Positions 1 through 7,242 of a stretch of 15,827 nt of DNA are shown piece by piece. The notes under the pieces are model-generated. The model worked only from the letters and a program-made list of their open reading frames with translations. It searched no databases and had not been told where the DNA came from. The position numbers and the translations under genes were made by a program. Position 1 is the first letter of the stretch. Each line of letters opens with the position of its first letter. Source of the DNA: Actinomycetota bacterium (lineage in GTDB: Bacteria > Actinomycetota > Acidimicrobiia > Acidimicrobiales > JAMCPL01); NCBI GenBank assembly GCA_023379725.1, contig JAMCPC010000040.1:1-15827 (forward strand), given 5' to 3'.

Positions 1-85
1 GGGGCTTTTGTTGGTCTTGTGCTCATGAGGCTTTCCCTATGCCTGCAGTGCAGACGCTATTCTCTTCAGCACCAAAGTACGGGTA

Positions 86-1078
86 TTGCGCTCCTATCCT
101 GGTCATACAGTCAGTCTACAGCTTTTTGCTGCAAATGTGATTACACTGGTCTATGTGGAATCGAACAAGCTAACCTTGCTGCGACGGCTTCGTTTGCCAG
201 AGGTAAAAGAGATTGCCGACCCACTGCTGGAGAGATGTACATTTCCCTCCGAGGGTAGCCACTTGGATTGTGCTGTGTCGGGAGGCCCGGATTCGGTTGC
301 CCTTTTGATACTTGCCGTCCATGCGGGATGTCGGGTGACTGCCATTCATGTAGACCATGGAATCCGAGAGGGGTCAGAGAATGAAGCTGGGTTGGTCCGT
401 GACATTGCACATGCATTGGGTGCTGAGTTCAAGGCTATGAGCGTTCAAATAGGTAGTGGTCCTAATCTGGAAGCAAGGGCAAGGGAGGCTCGATTTAGCG
501 TGCTGCCCCCAGGCGTGGCAACAGGTCATACTATGGATGATCAGGCAGAGACTGTTATGATTGCTCTGTTGCGTGGTTCTGGAATGGATGGTATTGCAGC
601 TATGAGATCCGGTATCAGGCACCCGTTACTTAATGTGCGTCGTAGTGAGACCGTTAAACTCTGTAACATGCTGGGTATCACCACCTTTGACGACCCTACG
701 AATATGAGTGATTCATTCCAACGTAATCGGGTAAGGCATCACCTTATACCACTCTGCTGCGATATTGCAGGCAGGGATGTTGTACCCCTGCTTGCACGTC
801 ATGCGCAGTTGATGGCAGAGGAGTCTCAATTGCTGGATGAGCTGTCCATGTCGGTCGATCCTACCGATGTGAAGTCGATCAGATCAGCCGATAGAGTACT
901 TGCACGACGGGCGATAAGGAGATGGCTTCGTAGTGGCGATAAGGGGTATCCTCCTGATCAAGCGGGTGTGGAGCGTGTATTGGCAGTTGCAAACGGACTC
1001 TTCAAGGGAACAGATGTTATCCCAGGTATCCATGTGAGCCGCTCAAAGGGCATATTGAGCAAGAGCGATATAGAGTGA
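86..1078 (+). CDS. tilS: tRNA(Ile)-lysidine synthase TilS
   Basis: This cytoplasmic enzyme uses ATP to attach lysine to C34 of the CAU-anticodon tRNA-Ile, so that the tRNA reads AUA and is charged with isoleucine. Numbered from the TTG at 86, the PP-loop SGGPDS is at residues 65-70, HVDHGIR at 88-94, NLEARAREARF at 127-137, GHTMDDQAET at 147-156, DPTN at 203-206 and the RNRVRH segment near 213-218. The total of about 330 residues fits the short actinobacterial type. The start is uncertain: TTG 86 is the longest option, but GTG 155 and TTG 176 are in frame and place the PP-loop at a more usual distance. None has a clear Shine-Dalgarno. A hpt gene follows, as in other actinobacteria. The stop codon lies inside a 10-bp tandem repeat. 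The gene itself uses ATA codons (for example at its 3' end), which depend on its product. Bases 1-85 show nothing I can recognise. Confidence 0.9.
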   Translation: MRSYPGHTVSLQLFAANVITLVYVESNKLTLLRRLRLPEVKEIADPLLERCTFPSEGSHLDCAVSGGPDSVALLILAVHAGCRVTAIHVDHGIREGSENEAGLVRDIAHALGAEFKAMSVQIGSGPNLEARAREARFSVLPPGVATGHTMDDQAETVMIALLRGSGMDGIAAMRSGIRHPLLNVRRSETVKLCNMLGITTFDDPTNMSDSFQRNRVRHHLIPLCCDIAGRDVVPLLARHAQLMAEESQLLDELSMSVDPTDVKSIRSADRVLARRAIRRWLRSGDKGYPPDQAGVERVLAVANGLFKGTDVIPGIHVSRSKGILSKSDIE

Positions 1079-1093
1079 TATAGGGCGATATAG
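1064..1093 (+). repeat. 10-bp tandem repeat, three copies, across the tilS stop
   Basis: Three adjacent 10-base units read AGCGATATAG, AGTGATATAG and GGCGATATAG. The tilS stop codon TGA (1076-1078) lies within the second unit, created by the C-to-T difference between units one and two. Confidence 0.85.
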
Positions 1094-1129
1094 CCAATCA
1101 GCAGACATGCTCTGACGATATTGGTGCCA

Positions 1130-1157
1130 GTGGCATGAGTGTAGGTGGCATGAGTGT
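1130..1157 (+). repeat. 13-bp direct repeat in the tilS-hpt spacer
   Basis: GTGGCATGAGTGT occurs exactly at 1130-1142 and 1145-1157, separated by two bases. It is non-coding and has no visible inverted symmetry. Confidence 0.85.
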
Positions 1158-1198
1158 TACCGGATAAGTGCTACCGTATCAGGTGCAATGGATAAGCG

Positions 1199-1254
1199 TT
1201 ACAGGATAAGGACAATTACAGGATTAATTACGGGATGAATTACAGGATAAGGAC
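1199..1254 (+). repeat. Degenerate tandem array upstream of hpt
   Basis: The 15-mer TTACAGGATAAGGAC occurs exactly at 1199-1213 and 1240-1254. Between the two copies lie related 12-base units, ACAGGATTAATT and ACGGGATGAATT. GGATAAG also occurs just before the array (around 1162 and 1190). The last copy contributes the AAGGAC that is the likely weak ribosome-binding site of hpt. Confidence 0.8.
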
Positions 1255-1265
1255 GATAGAGACAG

Positions 1266-1817
1266 TTGGCTGATAGTAAGTCTGGATACGAGTTGGGTGA
1301 GGTGGTAATAGCCGAAGATGCCATAGAGAAGAGAGTTGCTGAGTTGGGATCGGAGATTACCACGGATTACCGGGACAGTGCTCCATTGCTGGTGGGGGTA
1401 TTGAAGGGTGCAATGATCTTTATGAGTGATTTGATCAGGGAGCTTGATTTTCCCTTGGAGATAGACATGATGGCCATATCTTCCTATGGATCGTCTACAT
1501 CCACCAGTGGAGTGGTCAGGATACTCAAGGATTTGGATACCGACCTTACCGGTCGTCACGTGTTGATAGTGGAGGACATAGTAGATAGTGGTCTTACACT
1601 TTCTTACCTGACGCGGAATCTTCTTTCCCGCAATCCCGCTAGCCTGGAAGTATGTGCATTGATAGTGAAAGATGGGAAAAGTAGGCATATTGATATGATC
1701 AAATATATTGGGTTTCACATACCGCCTAGCTTTGTAGTTGGTTATGGGTTGGATATAGGTGAGCGATTCCGTAATTTACGGCAAATATATAATTACAGCG
1801 GGGTGACGGAGCATTAA
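1266..1817 (+). CDS. hpt: Hypoxanthine(-guanine) phosphoribosyltransferase
   Basis: This purine-salvage enzyme transfers the phosphoribosyl group of PRPP to hypoxanthine or guanine, giving IMP or GMP in the cytosol. The 183-residue product matches the family length. The PRPP-binding loop VLIVEDIVDSGLT is at residues 99-111 with acidic pair E103-D104 and general-base D107. LKG (46-48), SSYG (72-75) and the C-terminal YGLDIGERFRNL stretch (160-171), which helps bind the base and metal, are all present. The start is a TTG with AAGGAC about a dozen bases upstream; no ATG gives a better N-terminus. It follows tilS after a repeat-rich 187-base spacer. The next gene is folE, whereas actinobacteria usually have ftsH here. 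Confidence 0.94.
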   Translation: MADSKSGYELGEVVIAEDAIEKRVAELGSEITTDYRDSAPLLVGVLKGAMIFMSDLIRELDFPLEIDMMAISSYGSSTSTSGVVRILKDLDTDLTGRHVLIVEDIVDSGLTLSYLTRNLLSRNPASLEVCALIVKDGKSRHIDMIKYIGFHIPPSFVVGYGLDIGERFRNLRQIYNYSGVTEH

Positions 1818-1957
1818 AGCCATGAAGGAACATGCTGTAGGTAGGAGATGTGGGAGGGCCGGAGACGTGGATAATCAAGAGGGCAGGCAACTAGGGTTAG
1901 ACAAGATTAGAGAGAATCAATAGGCATGCAGATGACGATAGAGGGAACGCGTAGATT

Positions 1958-2533
1958 ATGAGTATAGATTTAGAACGAGCAGAAAAGGCAGTTAGAGAGT
2001 TACTCTATGCCATCGGAGAGAATCCGGATCGTGACGGGCTGCAGAATACGCCCAAAAGAGTTGCCGCGATGTGCGAGGAGATATTTGCCGGTATCGACCA
2101 AGATCCCGCTCAGCACCTGGAAGTTACCTTTGATGCCGGTCACGAGGAGATGGTGATGGTGAAGGATATTCCCTTTACATCAATGTGCGAACACCATTTG
2201 GTTCCCTTTTTGGGAAAAGCGCATGTGGCATATATTCCAAGCAGGGCAGGGAGGATTACTGGCCTTTCCAAGTTGGCTCGCCTGGTAGAGGGCTATTCTC
2301 GTAGACTCCAAGTACAGGAGCGCATGACTACCCAGATAGCTGATGCCATTGAGAGTATCCTTTCACCCAGGGGGGTGCTGGTCGTCGTCGAAGCAGAGCA
2401 TCTCTGTATGGCTATGAGAGGGGTGAAGAAGTCTGGCACGCTCACTGTGACATCGGCAGTAAGGGGAGTATTCCGTGACGACTCGAGAACTCGTGCTGAG
2501 GCTATGTCTTTTGTACATGGGGCAGTTGGCTGA
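1958..2533 (+). CDS. folE: GTP cyclohydrolase I
   Basis: FolE converts GTP to 7,8-dihydroneopterin triphosphate and formate, the committed step of folate synthesis. The 191-residue product has the expected zinc ligands: C77 and H80 in SMCEHH (75-80) and C150 in EHLCM. TPKRVA (31-36) and the GLSKLARLVEGYSRRLQVQE region (about 102-121) are canonical. The ATG start follows GAGGGA about ten bases upstream. The gene begins a tightly spaced folE-folP pair; the folP start lies 10 bases after the folE stop. The 140-base spacer before it (1818-1957) is purine-rich and contains no ftsH or recognisable remnant of it. Confidence 0.97.
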   Translation: MSIDLERAEKAVRELLYAIGENPDRDGLQNTPKRVAAMCEEIFAGIDQDPAQHLEVTFDAGHEEMVMVKDIPFTSMCEHHLVPFLGKAHVAYIPSRAGRITGLSKLARLVEGYSRRLQVQERMTTQIADAIESILSPRGVLVVVEAEHLCMAMRGVKKSGTLTVTSAVRGVFRDDSRTRAEAMSFVHGAVG

Positions 2534-2543
2534 GGTTCCAGAG

Positions 2544-3419
2544 ATGGCTACAACAGAGGTGCAAGACCCGATTATCAGCATCGGACAGCCAGTTATCGAA
2601 GAACGTGTTCCTCGGTCACATGGTGGCCGTTCATGTCAGATAATGGGTATCATAAACATGACACCGGATTCCTTCTACCCGGAGAGCAGGTGCATCGAAC
2701 CGGCCGTAGCGATTGATAGAGGGATGGAGATGGTAGAGGAAGGGGCAGATATTCTGGATGTGGGAGGAGAATCCACCAGGCCGGGAGCATCACCTGTTAG
2801 CGACGCTGAGGAGATGGACAGGGTACTGCCCGTGGTAAGAGGCCTATCGGCTCATGCCAGGATCTCTATAGATACACGAAAGGCGTCGGTGGCCAGGGAG
2901 GCAATCAAAGAAGGTGCAAGCATCATAAATGATGTTTCCAGCTCGCTTTTTCATGTGGCAGCAGAGATGCGTGCTGGTTGGATAGCTATGCATATGAAGG
3001 GAGATCCGCAAAATATGCAGGATTCTCCTTTATATACAGATGTAGTAGATGAAGTAGAGCGGTTTCTCCTGGATGCAGCAGGTAGGGCGACCTCAAGTGG
3101 AGTGAGTGAGATATGGATAGATCCGGGAATAGGCTTTGGTAAAACCTTGGAGCACAATATTGAGCTGCTCAAGGCATTGCCGAGGTTGGTTGCAGATGGT
3201 TTCCCTGTTTTGGTGGGTACCAGCCGCAAGAGCTTTTTGGGTATGTTGGCCAGGGATTGCATGTGTGGAGATACCCCCGGTCCTTCGATGCGTCTTCCTG
3301 GATCACTTGCCACAGCAGTGTGGGCATCTATCAATGGAGCAAGTGTAGTGCGGGTACACGATGTGCTTGCCACAAAGCATGCATTCAAACTACTTGATGC
3401 CTCATATGGCGGTAGTTGA
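2544..3419 (+). CDS. folP: Dihydropteroate synthase
   Basis: FolP condenses 6-hydroxymethyl-dihydropterin pyrophosphate with p-aminobenzoate to give dihydropteroate; it is the sulfonamide target. In the 291-residue product, NMTPDSF is at 38-44, GGESTRPG at 74-81, SIDT with D110, ND at 129-130, the DPGIGFGK block at 193-200, SRKSF at 227-231 (K229) and VRVHD at 269-273 (R270, H272). All are pterin or diphosphate contacts known for the family. I chose ATG 2544 because GAGG (2532-2535) lies eight bases upstream. ATG 2517 and GTG 2475 are in frame but would overlap folE and have poorer ribosome-binding sites. The gene is probably cotranscribed with folE. Confidence 0.95.
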   Translation: MATTEVQDPIISIGQPVIEERVPRSHGGRSCQIMGIINMTPDSFYPESRCIEPAVAIDRGMEMVEEGADILDVGGESTRPGASPVSDAEEMDRVLPVVRGLSAHARISIDTRKASVAREAIKEGASIINDVSSSLFHVAAEMRAGWIAMHMKGDPQNMQDSPLYTDVVDEVERFLLDAAGRATSSGVSEIWIDPGIGFGKTLEHNIELLKALPRLVADGFPVLVGTSRKSFLGMLARDCMCGDTPGPSMRLPGSLATAVWASINGASVVRVHDVLATKHAFKLLDASYGGS

Positions 3420-3475
3420 CTATTGAGTGTGTATTTTTGTTGCATGCGGATGTATGAAGTAAGATATTTAGCTAT

Positions 3476-4090
3476 ATGAGTACTTTACGGGGAAAATGGG
3501 CACAGGGGATAATGCCGAAAAATTTTATGTGGATCTTGGCCGACCAGGTAGCTATCTGTGAACGGCCGGGGGGTATAGGGTCGGCACATCGAAAGGTGAG
3601 GCGTGAAGAAGAAATTATATGGCTACGCGTCAACGGCTTTACGCGGGTCATTTCGTTGCTTGAGTCACCGCACAACCTGCTTGCTTATGAGGAAGGGGGG
3701 CTGGGATACCTGCACATTCCCCTGCTTCATGCCAACAGGTTGCCCTCATCTCTTCAGATCCTATATATGAGCATAGATAAACTGACTGCTGCCAGGGAAA
3801 AGGTGTTAGTGCATGCTGATGGCTTGGATGACAGGTTGGTTGGAACATTGGGTGGCTACCTGCTCTGGTCAAAACGCCTGACGGAGACAATTCGCGTTAT
3901 CGAAGTCATGGAGCACCTGACAAAGATCCATCTCTCGACGCAGGGTAGAAACATGGTAATGTTGGCCAGTGAGTTGGTGTCCGCCAACGCCACCAATGCT
4001 GCTAACACAGTCAACACCGCTGATACTGCTGATACTGCTAACACCACCAATACTGCTAATACTAATATCGCCAACAATGAAATAGTCTAA
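3476..4090 (+). CDS. Dual-specificity-phosphatase-like protein lacking catalytic Cys
   Basis: I know no assigned gene name. The 204-residue product resembles the small protein-tyrosine/dual-specificity phosphatase fold: GFTRVISLLESP (54-65) matches the strand before the active site, YLHIPL (78-83) the following strand, and VLVHADGLDDR (110-120) sits where the family has VxVHCx5R. There the nucleophilic cysteine is alanine (A114) and the loop carries three aspartates, so ordinary phosphatase chemistry is unlikely. R120 is kept. No Asp general-acid loop is evident. Residues 169-200 are an Ala/Asn/Thr repeat tail. Alternative starts are ATG 3512 (with AGGGG just upstream) and ATG 3527; the conserved part begins around FMWIL (17-21). 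It lies 56 bases after folP and three before folB, so it is probably in the folate operon. A regulatory, scaffolding or non-classical phosphatase role is inference. Confidence 0.7.
   Translation: MSTLRGKWAQGIMPKNFMWILADQVAICERPGGIGSAHRKVRREEEIIWLRVNGFTRVISLLESPHNLLAYEEGGLGYLHIPLLHANRLPSSLQILYMSIDKLTAAREKVLVHADGLDDRLVGTLGGYLLWSKRLTETIRVIEVMEHLTKIHLSTQGRNMVMLASELVSANATNAANTVNTADTADTANTTNTANTNIANNEIV
3980..4078 (+). repeat. 9-bp repeat encoding an Ala-Asn/Asp-Thr tail
   Basis: Degenerate 9-base units of the type GCT-RAY-ACY encode repeated Ala-Asn-Thr and Ala-Asp-Thr tripeptides at the C-terminus of the phosphatase-like protein. GCTGATACT is exactly duplicated in the middle. The repeat ends just before the stop codon, in front of folB. 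Confidence 0.85.
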
Positions 4091-4093
4091 TCA

Positions 4094-4456
4094 ATGGTGG
4101 CAGTGATCAATATAGAGTCAGTAAGAGTATTTGGTTGCCATGGTCTGAGCGATGAAGAGAGGTCACGCCCTCAGCCTTTCGAAGTGGATTTGAAGGTTAC
4201 CCTGGCAGGTGATGAGGGGGTCTGGAGCGACGAGATTATAGATACTGTAGATTATGACAGTATCGTGTCCATAGCTGTCGATACAGTGGAAAACACTCAG
4301 TGCAAATTGATTGAGCATCTTGCTGGTTTGATAGGTAGGATTATTATGGATGAATACCGAGACAAGGTAGAAAGCATATCAGTAACGGTTCGCAAACTGC
4401 ATCCCCCGATGATATATCATGTCGGCAGTGTCGGTGTCTGTGTCGAGCAACGGTAA
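4094..4456 (+). CDS. folB: Dihydroneopterin aldolase
   Basis: FolB splits 7,8-dihydroneopterin into 6-hydroxymethyl-dihydropterin and glycolaldehyde, providing the FolK substrate; the family forms octamers. The 120-residue product shows FGCHGLSDEERSRPQPFEVDL-type architecture (13-33) with the conserved glutamate at 21/22, VDYDSIV (52-58), LIEHLAGLI (72-80) that contributes to the pterin pocket, and the catalytic lysine K101 in VRKLHPP. The start is ATG 4094, only three bases after the preceding stop, with no strong Shine-Dalgarno; translational coupling is likely. Gene order agrees with actinobacterial folP-folB-folK, with one additional gene inserted. Confidence 0.95.
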   Translation: MVAVINIESVRVFGCHGLSDEERSRPQPFEVDLKVTLAGDEGVWSDEIIDTVDYDSIVSIAVDTVENTQCKLIEHLAGLIGRIIMDEYRDKVESISVTVRKLHPPMIYHVGSVGVCVEQR

Positions 4457-4525
4457 ATGGCTGTAATCGGACTTTTTGTCAGTTTATGCTCTGCTCTCTT
4501 GCTGGGCAGAAGATAGAGGTCGCTG

Positions 4526-5008
4526 ATGGCGAGGAACGTTTACCTCGGTATAGGATCTAATATGGGAGATCGTATGGCATTTCTGGCTGGTGCGGTAAGT
4601 GGTATTACAGCTCTATCTGTACCTGGAGATGTGACCGTATCCCCCATATATGAGACTGAGCCGATAGGTGGGCCGCTGGGTCAGGATCCTTATCTGAATA
4701 TGGTCGTCAAATGGACAACTGAACTTTCCGCCAAGGAGATACTCGAGGTTGCCAGAGTACTGGAGGCTAGAGCTGGCAGGGTGCGTGAGGAGCGATTCGG
4801 TCCCCGTACACTGGATGTTGATGTATTGTTCATTGAAGGTGAGGTTGTGGCAACTGAGGAGCTGGAAGTTCCCCACCCGCGAATGTGGCAGCGCAAGTTT
4901 GTACTTGCTCCATTACGAGACCTGGCACCTGAATTGGTCCCTGATGATGCGTTTGGAGCTGCTACCGGAGATGTACGGAGAGTTGGTTTAGCGGTATACG
5001 GATCATGA
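4526..5008 (+). CDS. folK: 6-hydroxymethyl-dihydropterin pyrophosphokinase
   Basis: FolK transfers pyrophosphate from ATP to 6-hydroxymethyl-7,8-dihydropterin, giving the FolP substrate. The 160-residue product has LGIGSNMGDR (7-16), PIYETEPIG (40-48), and FGPRTLDVDVLF (91-102) with the Mg-binding D97 and D99, followed by the PHPRMWQRKFVLAPL segment (117-130), all standard for HPPK. ATG 4526 follows AGAGG at a good distance. A 69-base spacer separates it from folB. The last 47 bases overlap the end of the convergent metallophosphoesterase gene, so there is no room for a terminator between them. Confidence 0.96.
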   Translation: MARNVYLGIGSNMGDRMAFLAGAVSGITALSVPGDVTVSPIYETEPIGGPLGQDPYLNMVVKWTTELSAKEILEVARVLEARAGRVREERFGPRTLDVDVLFIEGEVVATEELEVPHPRMWQRKFVLAPLRDLAPELVPDDAFGAATGDVRRVGLAVYGS

Positions 5009-6968
5009 CATTGCGATCCAGATAGCTTCCATGTCCTACTGGCTCGAATCCATCGTTGCGATGTATCCAGTGGTTGGCAGCTAATTCCCTGGACCATGAG
5101 GCCAGAGTAAGAGGATCATCAAGGTTACCCGAACGGGGGTCGACCGGAGCGGCATGGTCAAGTACAGTGGAGAATACCAGTAGGTGGTTGTTGCTTTTGT
5201 CTACAGCAATCTCTATAATCCTCGATTGTTGTGGCCAATCTATTAAAGATGATGTGGTCATTTGCCATATACCATGCGCGCTGTCTTCAGGATCTAATGC
5301 AGATATAAATGAAACTTTGTGAATATGGGTATGGCCATTTAGCCAGAGTATGACGTTTCTTGTACGTGACAGCAAGTTGAGCAGTTCATAGGCGAGTACA
5401 CGCCTTTTCCCTTCTATCCCGCGGCGACGGTATTTTGTTGGTATGTAACCGTTTATGAGAGTTTCAAATGGATGGTGACTGAAGAGAATGAATAGCTTGT
5501 CATTGACACCTGTACCTATCCATGTGCCGTCATCCCTGCGCCAGTGACTGCTTCCATTTTTCAGCTCTGATTCGAGCCAGGCGAGCTGATCGCCGTCCAG
5601 TGAACCCTCCAAGCCTCCCCAGGGATTAACGGTATCTAGCACCAGGCATCGAAAGTTTCCAGAGTCGAATGCGTACCACATACGTGCCTGTTCTTCGGCG
5701 GTGCTTGAAGATCGACTGGAAGCCTTACCCGTTTTTGTATTGGCATCTGCGCTTACCGTTACGCTACCGGCGGCTGGTAGGTGATTTGCAGAATGAGGTG
5801 GGTTGTTGGAAGAGGGGTTGTTAGAAGGGTAGTTGTCGGAAGATGGGTTGTTAGAAAAGGAGCGGTCGGAAGAGGGGTTGTTAAAAGGGTAGTTGTCGGA
5901 AGAGAGATCAGATATGCAGGAAGTATGAAGAGACGTAGCGTTACGGTGCGCCGATATCCACTCGGTAGGGTAATTGATTGTACGTTCCGGGTCTTTGCTG
6001 ATGCGTTGCCAGGGAGGTGATTTCAATGAGAACTTGTATCCTCCAGTTGCTATACGGGAGGTCATAGTAGTGCCCGGGCTGAATCCACCTACGAGTTTGT
6101 CGTGATTTCCTATCGTGGCATACCACGGTAGTCCAAGACCTGTAGAGGTGAAAGGTTGTAGGGCAGCTTCCAGTATTCCGGGTACTACAGGAAAACCAAA
6201 GCGCGATAGCGCAATATCCGGTTCGTATCCGGCAGGTGTACCATCGGGGTGCCAGTATGCCTTTTCGGACTGCCCTTTTTTGCCAACGCCCTCCCATCGT
6301 TGCGGGTCACCTGAATTGGGGGTAATCCTCCTTTCTCCGTCAAGAAGTGACACATACCAGCCCAGCTCATTGCGTTGCGATATTTCTACGGCATCCCCGG
6401 TACTTACTGTGAAGGAGAGGGGAAGCCCGGTTGCAGGGCCACCGGAGATCTCGCGGATGGCACGGCACATTGCCTCTAATACATGAGTAGTGAAGGGTTC
6501 TTGCGGCCTGTATGCCTCGATGAGCTTGAAGATAGGCACGAGCCGTGAAGCTGGGTATTGCAGCCGGCTGAGGTACTCCGCGCGTGCCGGGCTCTGTGCA
6601 TCAGTTACATGCATATCGGTGATATGTGCAAATGCAACTACAGGTATCAGACTACCCTCCTGTGTGGATAAAATCCTTTGTACCGGTAAACTCACTTGTA
6701 CCGGTAACCCCTCCTGTGTGGATAGCCCCTCTCGTGTTGGTAGGCTGGAGGCAGTATCAGTAGACGTATTTGCCCCGAGTATGCAGTCCGGTCTTTGTAC
6801 GTGAGGTTCGCCTGACGATAAGGATAGACGTCGGTAGCCCCCCTGCCCTCTTCTCTCCGGTATGATTACTTGTGATATGGATGCCCTTGACACGCTTGAT
6901 ATTCTATACTGTGAGACTGCTGGACGGAGAAAAATATTGTCGGGCGGGCACTCCAGCCCGTCTCTCAT
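4962..6968 (-). CDS. Large metallophosphoesterase (calcineurin-like)
   Basis: This 668-residue protein carries the dinuclear-metal phosphoesterase motifs in order: HITDMH (D118, H120), STGDAVE (G191-D192), IGNHD (287-290), FSHHPFE (H498, H499) and LNGHTH (544-548). It resembles the actinobacterial PPA1498-type metallophosphoesterase family (TIGR03767, from memory). Substrate is unknown; phosphomonoesters, diesters or nucleotides are possible. The ATG at 6968 is well supported by a GGGAGGG sequence just upstream. Residues 1-107 look unlike a catalytic domain, contain a six-residue repeat, and show no signal peptide or membrane segment. Residues about 345-425, between GNHD and FSHHP, are a Ser/Asn/Pro-rich insertion with a ten-residue repeat, probably a flexible surface loop. 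It stands alone on the minus strand, divergent from rpsL and convergent with folK, which suggests insertion independent of either operon. Confidence 0.85.
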   Translation of the reverse strand: MRDGLECPPDNIFLRPAVSQYRISSVSRASISQVIIPERRGQGGYRRLSLSSGEPHVQRPDCILGANTSTDTASSLPTREGLSTQEGLPVQVSLPVQRILSTQEGSLIPVVAFAHITDMHVTDAQSPARAEYLSRLQYPASRLVPIFKLIEAYRPQEPFTTHVLEAMCRAIREISGGPATGLPLSFTVSTGDAVEISQRNELGWYVSLLDGERRITPNSGDPQRWEGVGKKGQSEKAYWHPDGTPAGYEPDIALSRFGFPVVPGILEAALQPFTSTGLGLPWYATIGNHDKLVGGFSPGTTMTSRIATGGYKFSLKSPPWQRISKDPERTINYPTEWISAHRNATSLHTSCISDLSSDNYPFNNPSSDRSFSNNPSSDNYPSNNPSSNNPPHSANHLPAAGSVTVSADANTKTGKASSRSSSTAEEQARMWYAFDSGNFRCLVLDTVNPWGGLEGSLDGDQLAWLESELKNGSSHWRRDDGTWIGTGVNDKLFILFSHHPFETLINGYIPTKYRRRGIEGKRRVLAYELLNLLSRTRNVILWLNGHTHIHKVSFISALDPEDSAHGIWQMTTSSLIDWPQQSRIIEIAVDKSNNHLLVFSTVLDHAAPVDPRSGNLDDPLTLASWSRELAANHWIHRNDGFEPVGHGSYLDRNVMIRIPLNQLSVHLR
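5802..5906 (-). repeat. 30-bp tandem repeat within the metallophosphoesterase
   Basis: Three imperfect 30-base units (5817-5846, 5847-5876, 5877-5906 on the + strand, each beginning GTTGTTA) follow a half unit at 5802-5816. They encode ten-residue units such as SSDNYPFNNP, SSDRSFSNNP and SSDNYPSNNP. The unit length is a multiple of three, so copy-number change keeps the frame. Confidence 0.92.
6648..6737 (-). repeat. 18-bp tandem repeat near the metallophosphoesterase N-terminus
   Basis: Five degenerate 18-base units encode the hexapeptides TREGLS, TQEGLP, VQVSLP, VQRILS and TQEGSL (residues 78-107). On the + strand CCTCCTGTGTGGATA and TTGTACCGGTAA each occur twice. The array ends immediately before the catalytic domain begins. 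Confidence 0.88.
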
Positions 6969-7051
6969 GTCCCTCCCTTCCTTATTTGCCTAGGTGAACG
7001 GCTACCTGATCCAACCTGCCTAACTGTCGAGCATCTTAATGCATGATGGAC

Positions 7052-7080
7052 TTGCGCTTAGTTGGTGTATGGTATACTAT
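7052..7080 (+). promoter_or_regulatory. Probable rpsL (str operon) promoter
   Basis: A -10 like TATACT (7073-7078) is preceded by TGG, giving an extended -10. TTGCGC at 7052-7057 is a possible -35, 15 bases before TATACT or 17 before the overlapping TACTAT (7075-7080). The string GTATGGTATA (7067-7076) recurs exactly at the tuf promoter. If used, the leader before rpsL would be about 225-230 bases. Confidence 0.55.
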
Positions 7081-7117
7081 CTTATGCACATTCCCTACCG
7101 GTGCCTGGTTGTACCAT

Positions 7118-7137
7118 GTGTCCATAGTTAGGGACAC
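7118..7137 (+). other. Stem-loop in the rpsL leader
   Basis: GTGTCC (7118-7123) can pair with GGACAC (7132-7137) across an eight-base loop, in the region that would be transcribed as the rpsL leader. No T-tract follows, so it is not a terminator. Confidence 0.45.
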
Positions 7138-7186
7138 GGCGTAAGCATATAGCGTAGCAATAGAGCGATGCTGGATGCTATGTTCC

Positions 7187-7213
7187 GTGCATTGCATGAA
7201 GTGCATTGTATGA
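7187..7213 (+). repeat. 14-bp tandem duplication in the rpsL leader
   Basis: GTGCATTGCATGA (7187-7199) is followed after one A by GTGCATTGTATGA (7201-7213), one mismatch in thirteen. It is non-coding. Confidence 0.8.
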
Positions 7214-7242
7214 GTTGTAAGTGGATCAAGCGGATGCTGTAG

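Noticed and set aside
1..154. Possible end of an upstream gene, or N-terminal part of TilS
   Set aside because: All three forward frames were read; none shows a recognisable domain. Frame 2 has a stop at 26-28, after which it is open into tilS, but the residues before about position 170 do not resemble TilS.
1079..1265. CRISPR-like array in the tilS-hpt spacer
   Set aside because: The repeats are 10-15 bp, adjacent and without regular unique spacers; they are simple tandem duplications.
1224..1718. 164-residue open frame antisense to hpt
   Set aside because: It lies opposite a well-supported gene, and its sequence has no recognisable motif.
2475..2543. FolP start at GTG 2475 or ATG 2517
   Set aside because: Both overlap folE and lack well-placed Shine-Dalgarno sequences; ATG 2544 has GAGG eight bases upstream.
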